This document shows positions 56,113 through 64,000 of a DNA stretch of 64,000 bases, piece after piece. The notes beneath the pieces were generated by a model that was given only the letters and a program-made list of their open reading frames with translations, had not been told where the DNA came from and ran no database searches. The number at the start of each line of letters is the position of its first letter. Position 1 is the stretch's first letter. Source of the stretch: Acarospora socialis (lineage: Eukaryota; Ascomycota; Lecanoromycetes; Acarosporales; Acarosporaceae). The position numbers were made by a program, and so were the translations under genes. The stretch lies in NCBI GenBank assembly GCA_025617375.2, contig JAMYGW020000007.1, positions 434,001 to 498,000 of the forward strand, in the 5' to 3' direction.

Positions 56113-57156
56113 ATGTCCAAACTAGCCAAGTATATCTTACATCGTTATAGTGCACCGAGCCTTAAGCTAACACGCAACTCCCAGCCGCAAAGACTGGGCC
56201 GACGACGAAGAGTTCGACGACCCATCCGCCCTCCCTCCCCAAACCATCACCACGAACAAAGACGGCACGAAGACCGTCATCTCTTACCGCTTCAACGACG
56301 ACGGCAAGAAAGTGAAAACGACGCGCCGGATCCGCACCACCATCGTCAAAGAGCACGTGAACCCGCGCGTCGCCGAACGCAAAGCATGGCCGAAATTCGG
56401 GCTCGAAAAGGGTAACTCGGCGGGCCCGTCTTTCGACACGACGTCGGTGGGCGAGAACATCATCTTCCGGCCGAGCGTCAACTGGAAGGCCAATGCCAAG
56501 GAGGAGAAGCCGGACAAGGGGAGCATGAAGGAGCAGCTGAAGGACAAGAAGGTAAAGTGTCGGATCTGTAACGGCGAACATTTCACGGCCCGCTGTCCGT
56601 TCAAGGATACGATGGCGCCGATCGGGGAGGACGGGGCTGGCGCGGCGGGAGGGATGGATGGCGAGGGGGATGGCGAGCCGGCGGCGGGCGGGTTGGGCAC
56701 GAGTGGGTCCAGCTATGTGCCGCCTCATCTGAGGGATCGTGCGAGTGCTGGGACGGGAACGCGGATGGGTGGGAAGTATGAGCGGGATGATTTGGCTACG
56801 CTGCGTGTTACGAACGTAAGTGCATTTCTCTCCCATCGAGTAGAAGCCAGTGGCTGATGTGTTGTCACGACAGGTCTCCGAGTTCGCAGAGGAGCAAGAT
56901 CTCCGAGACATGTTTGAGCGCTTTGGCCGTGTCACGAGAGTCTTTTTGGCCAAGGACAGAGATACAGGACGAGCGAAGGGTTTCGCGTTCATTAGCTTCC
57001 AGGAGCGGACCGATGCCGCGAAAGCGTGCGAGAAGATGGATGGCTGTAAGTCTCATCTCCCTCTCGTAACGACGCAATCATAGACACTGATGGTCAATTG
57101 CAGACGGTTACGGTCACTTGATTCTGCGTGTCGAATTTGCGAAGAGGTCGACTTAA
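56113..57156 (+). CDS. TIF35: Translation initiation factor eIF3 subunit G
   Basis: An RNA-binding subunit of eIF3, used in scanning and re-initiation. Four exons: 56113-56129 (17 nt), 56185-56815, 56874-57045 and 57104-57156, totalling 291 codons (290 aa). The protein opens [20 protein letters not shown], followed by [20 protein letters not shown] and [19 protein letters not shown] zinc-knuckle-type motif ([15 protein letters not shown]) lies near residue 155. A Gly-rich stretch ends in YVPPHLRDR, and a C-terminal RRM follows ([43 protein letters not shown]). RNP1 is present. Introns are 55, 58 and 58 nt. The first contains GCTAAC and ends CCCAG; the first exon codes for fewer than six residues. 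Confidence 0.95.
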
Positions 57157-57631
57157 GTCGGGGCAGCCTTTCATATATCCAGTATTTGAGAAATAGGCGT
57201 TAGTTAAAGCCAAAGACATCGGGTTAGCTTGAACTTCACGTACATACACCGCTGTCCCTTGAGATGTCAAAGGTAATCTAATATAGCCGCACCGCGCGAG
57301 CATTTGCAACCCTTCGTATCTCACACGTCCCGCATCTTTCCCCCCAAAGTCACGTCCGCTTCCGATCAATCTAGCCCTGGCCCACCTCCTCTACTCCTCG
57401 CCCGTTATCCTTCATTAGATTTCCATTCTCCACTCACGCACAAACTTCCATTACTCCGTATCTGCTCAATCCAGCTTTACAAACTACTAGGGGCGAGCAC
57501 AAGTAGACTATTTCAGCGGCCGGGCGTTAGTGGTGTTGGTATTGCAGTGATGATTTTTGTCGGCATTGTGGCAAGAAAAGTGGAGTAAGGAAGTGCACAA
57601 GAAATGCAGGTGACAACGGTAAGCTTGTTCA
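57157..57631. other. Convergent intergenic stretch
   Basis: About 475 bases between the stop codons of TIF35 and the HELAH protein gene. A plus-strand frame at 57304-57588 has no recognisable product. Confidence 0.4.
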
Positions 57632-58897
57632 TCAGTCTATCTCCATCGGGTCCAGCGCCCCTACAATATCTTCTATGTCCGCAATATTCTTAACGTCTGC
57701 GATCGGCCAAATAACGCCCTCCGTATCCGCGCTCCTCTCCCCACTCGAATCTTCCCACGCAACACCCTCATCCCGATCCCTGACCACCCCCCTCCGACTC
57801 AGCCACAACCTCCAACCCAACTCCTTCGGCGCCCTGACCTCGCCCCCCCCATATCTCTGCACATCCGCCCAAAACCGATCCGTGAACGCCGCCTGCACGA
57901 AGCGCATCGGCAGCGCATACACCGTCGTACAGCGCTTGCGCTTCCGGCGCGTCGGGATGTTGGGCGGGACGAACTGCAAGCCGGGCCACTTCTCGAACTG
58001 CAGGCCGAAGGCGCACTCCGGGTGCATGTAGAAGGGCATCTGGGTGCCGTTGAGGACGGTCTGCTCCCAGGCGTGGCCGACCTCGGCGAGGATGTCGTCT
58101 TCGAAAAAGGCCTCGTGCACCCACTGCGAGTGGTGGTAGGTGCCGTCGCGGCGGGGCGGGCCGCACATGGCGGTGTGGGCGTTGTGGCCGGCGTGCGCGA
58201 GTTCGTGCACGAGGGCGATGCCGAGGAAGTATTGGACTCGGAGCCGGGCCGAGGTGGTGAGGTGGCGGGAGCGGAGAGCGCGCAGCAGGCGGATGTTGAT
58301 GCTGATGCTGCTGGCCGTGCCGGCGAAGCCGGGAGACGCGGCTTTGCTGAAGATCCGTCCTGTCGTCGCCCACACGTCTGCTTCTTCCATCGGGCCAAGT
58401 TTCATCGTCGTCATGTCCGCCAGTGACCGTAACGCGTTGTGAGTGCTACGCATTTCGGCTTTGGAGATGGCATAGGAGTTTGTGTGCGGATTGTAGTTCC
58501 GGGTGAAGCTGGCGTGGCCTCCTGTGTAGCTTCTCCTGGCGTTCTGGATCTCGCTGTTTGGCAAAGGAAAGCGTGGGCCAAAGAGAAGAGCATGCCAAAA
58601 CGGAAGAAGAGCTGGCTCTGCGAGAAATTGAGACGCTAGTCTGAGACTAGGTCTCAGCAGGTGATAATCGTTTCGGTTTAGGGCTGTGTCAAATTCGCCG
58701 GAACGCGGAGACGACATGTACTCGTCGCTATCGGAGATAGTCCATTTGTGAGCTGCAAAGAGAGGATGTATTGCGTTGGACAAGCTTGGTGGTTGAGCAT
58801 CGGGCAGCTCGAGAGCACCATATTCCTGCAGTATTGATTTGCTCCAATGTTTAAATATGGACTTTGGCCATACGACTTTCGGGGGTTTTGCGTCCAT
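57632..58897 (-). CDS. Uncharacterised protein with HELAH zinc-protease-like motif
   Basis: A single exon of 422 codons (421 aa). The central feature is FLGIALVHELAHAGHNAH at about residue 230-250: a hydrophobic helix carrying HELAH, the HExxH zinc-binding core of many metallopeptidases. About 23 residues on, HHSQWVHEAFFEDDILAEVG offers acidic residues and histidines that could supply the third ligand. Upstream, SYTGGHASFTRNY and ADVWATTGRIFSKAAS are unfamiliar. The C-terminus is acidic (SSGERSADTEGV, then DIEDIVGALDPMEID). I do not recognise the family. Fungal genomes often carry such proteins without a known role. Peptidase activity is an inference from the motif alone. No signal peptide or membrane span is seen, so it is likely intracellular. 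It is GC-rich like its neighbours. Confidence 0.75.
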   Translation of the reverse strand: MDAKPPKVVWPKSIFKHWSKSILQEYGALELPDAQPPSLSNAIHPLFAAHKWTISDSDEYMSSPRSGEFDTALNRNDYHLLRPSLRLASQFLAEPALLPFWHALLFGPRFPLPNSEIQNARRSYTGGHASFTRNYNPHTNSYAISKAEMRSTHNALRSLADMTTMKLGPMEEADVWATTGRIFSKAASPGFAGTASSISINIRLLRALRSRHLTTSARLRVQYFLGIALVHELAHAGHNAHTAMCGPPRRDGTYHHSQWVHEAFFEDDILAEVGHAWEQTVLNGTQMPFYMHPECAFGLQFEKWPGLQFVPPNIPTRRKRKRCTTVYALPMRFVQAAFTDRFWADVQRYGGGEVRAPKELGWRLWLSRRGVVRDRDEGVAWEDSSGERSADTEGVIWPIADVKNIADIEDIVGALDPMEID

Positions 58898-59777
58898 TGC
58901 TCGGCGCGCGATAAACCAATAGGCCCATTGAAGCAGAGCTAGAGAACGAGAAAGTATCTCAGAGAGACCACTCTAGGCATGACAAGCTCGCTCCATGCAA
59001 AATCATCGACATTGTATTCGAGAAGCCCTTTGTTCGCGACAAGAACAACCCGGATGCGGTAATAGTACAAACATGCCCAAAGTTCCTTTATTATATCTTA
59101 ATAAGGGTTTTAGAATAATTACTGCCGAGTTTCGGAGTTCGCTGATGTTGGTTTGAGTAGAAAATTTCTGGAATATTAAGACGAGGATATAATCCTGGCT
59201 AGACCTTATAGTATTTTGTCTTTTAAGCAAGCGTGAATAGTCCATGTATTGGGCTCCTTCTTCATTTTAATTTGACAGTAACTAGGCATGAGCGTATACG
59301 GTAGGGTAACGATACAGGTTGACATTTAAACCCATTGTGGTTGGAGTCATGTTCCGCCTTCCATTTGCTGCCTCGGTTACCCTGATTCTGAATGTCAAAG
59401 CACAGGCCCACCAAGAATTTACAGCAGCCACGGAGAGAATGCCTCCTTAACTGCACAAACTACCTCCAATCACCAGTGCCACGAAATCTATAACCTGTTT
59501 GTCAAGGATCAACCAAACAGAACACCACCGATCTGCAGCCCCGAGCGCCGCTCCCTCCTTCCGCACCACGCAACTCGGCACCCACTCTCCCAAATCCTCC
59601 TGCAACCGCTCCCTTCACCCAAACTCCGCAACTCCAACCACGGCTGGAACGTGCTCTCTTGCTCTTCCCTGCACTATCATTCATCCCCCTCTCTCGCGCC
59701 CATTTCCCGACACTTAAGACGCTTGAATCATGGCATCTTCACAATTCAGACCCAGTCCTTCTGCACAAAGCTCTTAT
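58898..59777. other. Intergenic region, no gene recognised
   Basis: About 880 bases. Short frames on both strands (for example 59262-59456 minus and 59499-59717 plus) show no family features. It should contain the HELAH gene promoter on its left side. Confidence 0.4.
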
Positions 59778-60858
59778 TCAGCGCTCAAGGATCGCCCAAG
59801 TATGCTGGCCCCTGTTTATATCGCTGTGGTTGTGAGGGTCCCTGCCCAAGCAGAGCGATGAGAGTGGGTCTCGCTTCTTGAAGTATGAAATTAGAGGCCG
59901 GTATGTAAGCAGGCAGGCGGCGATCAGATACACGCCTGGTTCCAGCACGGTCCAGGTCATGAGGTTGACTGAGGCCCAGGTACCATCTGTGACGACATCG
60001 GTGGTGAAGAAGCTTGTGAAGCGAATGATGGATGTGACCAGCCCACTGTGCCGGGAAGAGAATAACGTCAATACTATAGTAAACAAGGACAAGGCTGTTG
60101 AAAAGAAATGGGAAAATACTCACATGCTACCGGTGAGGAATGTCAGAGTAAGGCCGACCTTCATATTCCTTGACATTTGCAGTCTCCAGACAACTGGAAG
60201 TGGCATAACCAACAGTACCAACAGCACAACGTCAGTGATGATGTTGGGTAGAGTGGACCATCTAAAGTAGGGGTTTGTGTTGATACAACGGGCCCCTACA
60301 ATGGCTTTATCCCAGTAATAAGAGACTGGTGTACATTCAAAAATTGCGTCGAGACCATTTGCAGTTGCTCCTGCAATGAGGATCCCAGCCACAACATAAG
60401 CGTTGATGCGATATGATTCCAAAGAGAAGACACGTAGATAGATGTTGAGAATCGCCAGCTTCGGAAGAACCACTGCGATGCAATATAGGACCGGTGCCGC
60501 GATGAGAAATTTCGCCCAGAGCACAACCTTGCCCGGGTCTGAATCTTTCAGCGCTTCCAGGTGGTAACCGACACCCGCATACTTCACCATGGCTGTTGTA
60601 GCCAACAAGTCAGTCTCTGAGTTCTTTGACCGCCCACATGGACAAAGGAGGGAGTAAGTTTCACACACAGATAGCACAAGCATTCACACCCAAACAGAAA
60701 CACAATGCTGGGAGGATGAGGATGTCATCCAACCCCACCGGGGCCTGCCTGATCCGCTGAGCAACGTAGCGTAATGCAACGAATACGACTTCCACAGGAA
60801 TACAGGCAACAGAGATGCAAACAAGTCGGTCACCACAGTACTGCTCAAGATAAGACAT
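59778..60858 (-). CDS. PTH11-like / fungal rhodopsin-domain (SAT4-type) membrane protein
   Basis: Three exons on the minus strand: 60858-60669, 60592-60124 and 60045-59778, totalling 309 codons (308 aa). Seven hydrophobic segments are expected; visible blocks are ISVACIPVEVVFVALRYVAQ, VGLDDILILPALCFCLGVNA, YAGVGYHLEALKDSDPGKV, LPKLAILNIYLRVF, CTPVSYYWDKAIVGARC and NPYFRWSTLPNIITDVVLLV, then PLPVVWRLQMSRNMKVGLTL and FLTGS/IGLVTSIIRFTSFF. This is the core of the fungal rhodopsin-like domain found in PTH11-type receptors, which sense host surface or nutrient cues in some fungi. Introns are 76 and 78 nt. The C-terminal cytoplasmic tail is short (ends HTWAILER) compared with many relatives, so a further 3' exon cannot be excluded. 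The CFEM domain of some family members is absent. Confidence 0.85.
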
Positions 60859-61417
60859 CAAGCAAGAAATGTAAGATGGATGGGGAAAAATGTCAAATCA
60901 ATCAAACCAGACAAGATAGCTCAAGCGGTTGATCTCCATGATTAGAGAGCATGCCACGGCTAAATGATCCAAGAAAGATCCTCATTGGAGAGTGGCGAAG
61001 AACAGGGGAACAATGGAAGCCTTGCTGTTGTATAACAACACAGCTCCGGGACACAAGGATTACTCGGACAGCGGACTCTGCAAGAGCATGTTACTGACGC
61101 ATATAGCCCCTGCTTACCTTAACCTTAGGTAAGACAGCCAGACACGTAGGTGTGGAGAGTACTTTACCTGTAGGCTCATAACGGCCGTCAGCTCCGCAAG
61201 ATGCGCACACCTTTACTTAGGTCTTCCCAGCACGCATGTCAGCACATCAAAGGTTTAGGCACATCATTGGATCTTCAGTCAGTATTGAACACAGAAAATA
61301 TGAGTACTCCTACATGTACTCTAGGTTGAGGAGGAGGGCATATAGCGGTTCTTTTTATAGAGCCAAGACCGAGGGAGCCTAAACCCAAAGCAGACTTCCC
61401 GGCAACGATTTTGGCCC
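60859..61417. other. Intergenic region at the edge of the AT-rich island
   Basis: About 560 bases with no recognised gene. Base composition is still mixed here and falls sharply after about 61.9 kb. The left end should hold the promoter of the PTH11-like gene. Confidence 0.45.
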
Positions 61418-61862
61418 GTGATACCAGTAGACCACAATTCAATACTCATATACCGGACTTTCATCCCTAAATCTCACCTAAAATCATGCCTAAACTCATG
61501 CCCACATAATGTGTATATCTTGCCTAAATTAAATCTGTAAAAGGCACCAAAACTTTCATCTAAACTCATATCTATACACTGAGTAATGCATATAGTATTG
61601 GTCACGCAGGTACGGAATCAGGTGTGAGTTTAGGTGTGGGTTTGGGTGTGAGTTTAGGCGTGAATTTAGCCATGAGTTTAGACATAAGATTAGGTGGGCT
61701 CAGGTATGACTTTAGGTGTGGAAGGCCTGAAATGATTGTGTCAACATAGCATAAAGGTGGGGCTCCCAACATGAGAGCCTGAAACCACTATTCAATTAGG
61801 AGTGGTCTACAATTAGCATATCTATGGTCTATGAGTATGGAATTGTGATCTACCAGAATCAC
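61418..61862. mobile_element. Foldback or MITE-like element with 38-bp terminal inverted repeats
   Basis: The left end (61418-61455) starts GTGATACCAGTAGACCACAA. The right end (61825-61862), read on the opposite strand, starts GTGATTCTGGTAGATCACAA. Over 38 bases about 32 match. Inside, degenerate copies of a CCTAAACTCATG motif sit on the left (about 61468-61570) and their inverse, TTTAGGTGTGAG-like, on the right (about 61620-61726), so most of the 445 bp can fold on itself. No open frame of note. No clear target-site duplication is visible (left flank TTGGCCC, right flank TGTGAAG). The family is unknown; a non-autonomous DNA element is the best guess. Confidence 0.6.
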
Positions 61863-61899
61863 TGTGAAGATATATTCTACAACATCAAATGACTAACTA

Positions 61900-64000
61900 A
61901 ACAAATGCTCATTCTGTGCATCTGAAATGAACTTGGTGACAGAATTGTGCAATGTAAGAGTTGCTTTGCAACCTCCCCCTACTATAACTGACAATCAATA
62001 ACTCATAATCATAAAGCTACCAGCACTGAAGTATACAGCTGACTCTCAAAATCAAAATCATAGACTCTCATGATAATATGCTGAAGAGACTAATGATATG
62101 TAAAGTAAAGAAGAGAGCAATTAGTTCTCAGCTGTGACAATGCAATCATGTTGAAATTAAAAGACTCTTTAGAAGTTCAACTCTATCTGATCTAGTGTCA
62201 GAATCTTCTGTGTCACATGATATCACTTAGTTATTATACACAAAAGTTATTCTTTGTGTATTCTAGTCTTCTAGATAATTAAGACATCTAATATTAAGCA
62301 ATAAAAACATTTCAATTTCAACAGATTATGAGCTCAACTTTTCATCTTATCTAGAATGTTTTCTTGTCTTCAATTAATCTCACTATTGTCATTTCAACAG
62401 CATCTTTTCTCATTTCAATAATCTATCTGAATGCTTTCTCAAACAATTCTTTTGTTGTCTCAATATTCTTAAACAATGTTCTTCTTTTTTTTGTTCTTTT
62501 GATAATCTACACATTTTGATGTTCATTCTGCAGAAATAATTCACATAATTATGACTTTCTTGAACAGCACTTTCAACTTTTCTCATCTTGCTGACACTGA
62601 TAACTATGTTTCATGAACTATTAATATCAAATTTATTCTTATGAACAAGAATCTATAAACTGTTATTTTCAACACTTTCTTTAAACTCATCATCACATCT
62701 GAAGCAGTCAACAATCAAAACTCAAAGTTCTTGTTGAAATACATCATCTAAAGTAGAGAAAATAACAGAGCATGTGCTACTATAACTTTCTTTTGTCAAA
62801 ACAGCTCTAAAAATTTTATTCAAGATTTATCTGTCTGTCAGATGTGATTAAAACTGAAGAAGTTGTATGAGATTTAAAGATTTAATATCAGATATCTCAT
62901 GTTCACTATACTTTTTGATCATCATTATAACACTTTTAAGTTCATTAAGAATTATGTTGATCAGCTTAAGACTTTGTCACAACATTTGAAAAAAATAAAT
63001 TTTATCTTTTCAGACTGAATTATACTCACAATTCTTCTTAACAATCTGAGATCTACTTTCAACATCTTTGTCACAGTTAAACATCAATTTATTTGAGTTG
63101 TTACTTCTATCTTTGATGCTCTTGCTGTCAAACTTATTGATGAGATTAAAATGAAAAATAACAAGATCTCAGTGATCATGATCTTTTGAGATAAGAACTT
63201 GAACTTAATCTTTAAATTAAACTTCAAATTGATGTTGTTGTTTCTTTACACTCACTGCAAGAAGACTGATCATGAGAAGTATAACTGTTTTCTTAAATAT
63301 TTTTATAAGAAGAAAAAATTTAATATGATTAAGTCTGCTAAGCAAAAGAACAAAAATAAAGTGATTAAGTTATTTACTTCATTCAAGTTTAGTAATAACA
63401 ATATTACAACTCTTAACTTTATGACTCACATCAACAAGCTTCATTCTAATGCTCATGTCATCAAGTTTTATTTTGAAGTTCATGTTTCTGAGCTTTATTT
63501 TGAAGCTTATGATGTTGTTGAGCTTCAATTTCATGCTTATGTCATTGAGTCTCATATCATAGACATATGAGCTGTCAACATTACAGTCTTTGATCACTTA
63601 TGCTCAACATGTAAATTCTTCATCATTTATAAATTTATTGATAGATCTCTTCTTACAGCTAATGAAATGACTAAGATCATAGAAAAGAATTAAGTTTCTT
63701 TATGTTTAATCTGTTCTGATGAAGATATATAAGAAATCATTCTCAATAATGTTATACACTTTCTTATCATCTCTGCAAATCTCATTTCTGATATCTGTAT
63801 ATGAGTTAAAGATATTATATTTAATATGAAGAATTGCATCTTACATCATAACAACAAAATCATTGAATATACATCTGAAGTTGATGACTTATTTTGACTA
63901 CAACTCAACAATACATCTCAGTCTCATGTCTTTGTGACTAATAGAAGATTCAAGATATCTTTTAAAATATGACATCATTGACTAAATTACTTAGATCATG
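61900..64000 (+). mobile_element. Fossil of a Ty1/copia LTR retrotransposon, AT-rich, runs off the window
   Basis: From about 61.9 kb to the window end the sequence is strongly AT-rich (roughly 30 per cent GC by eye), unlike the rest. On the plus strand the right part keeps the order of a copia polyprotein: a gag zinc-knuckle-like patch near 63.25 kb, a protease-like start near 63.55-63.75 kb and a gag-pre-integrase-like region (with ISANLIS and NNKIIEYTSEVD) at about 63.75-64.0 kb. The left limit and the 5' LTR are not identified. The copy is broken many times (well over ten interruptions), with a transition bias typical of repeat-induced point mutation, so it looks old and inactive. The remainder of pol lies beyond the window. 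Confidence 0.75.

Noticed and set aside
56162-56992. A 276-codon minus-strand frame over TIF35
   Set aside because: Antisense shadow; TIF35 is certain from its RRM and splice structure.

Overview
The window comes from a filamentous ascomycete (Pezizomycotina). The genes are densely packed and spliced by short introns of about 45-190 nt, with GT...CTAAC...AG signals. Diagnostic fungal families include an Ags-type alpha-1,3-glucan synthase, a PTH11-type receptor, a fungal LEU1-type isopropylmalate isomerase, Rot1, Nur1, Rkm5 and a Set3-like PHD-SET protein. The far right end is an AT-rich island with an old retroelement, which suggests repeat-induced point mutation. The class cannot be fixed from sequence alone. 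Splice models were made by hand. For most genes the exon sum is an exact multiple of three and joins conserved motifs, which is the main support for each model.

Left part, 1-19 kb: the 5' part of a STAND/ULD-type protein gene (runs off the left edge), a four-exon F-box gene, a 7.7-kb seven-exon alpha-1,3-glucan synthase gene of 2442 codons, 3.7 kb with no recognisable gene, then the leucine-pathway gene LEU1 (772 aa).

Middle, 19-43.6 kb: NmrA-like reductase, ALG7 (first step of N-glycosylation), SEH1 (nuclear pore/SEA complex), a 954-aa unknown protein, NUR1-like nuclear rim protein, VMA7 (V-ATPase subunit F), NPC2 (sterol transfer), SET3-like chromatin protein, MTR10 (importin), SME1 (spliceosomal SmE), FAU1 (5-formyl-THF cyclo-ligase) and ROT1 (ER chaperone).

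Right, 43.6-61 kb: a coiled-coil protein of unknown role, a 73-aa single-pass membrane protein, a long-chain acyl-CoA synthetase, RKM5, an AHC1-like zinc-finger protein, a second NmrA-like protein, TIF35 (eIF3g), a HELAH-motif protein and a PTH11-like receptor. From about 61.4 kb the sequence changes: first a 445-bp inverted-repeat element, then the AT-rich remains of a Ty1/copia retrotransposon that leaves the window.

These are mostly single-copy housekeeping genes. Many are in head-to-head pairs with 170-750 bp between starts (LEU1/NmrA, ALG7/SEH1, NUR1/VMA7, MTR10/SME1, FAU1/ROT1, FAA/RKM5, NmrA/TIF35). I see no biosynthetic cluster, CRISPR, rRNA or convincing tRNA. The main curiosities are the foldback element at the edge of the AT-rich island, a 67-codon frame broken by one TGA, a GC-AG intron in ALG7, a HELAH protein of unknown role and several microexon or alternative-splice candidates.
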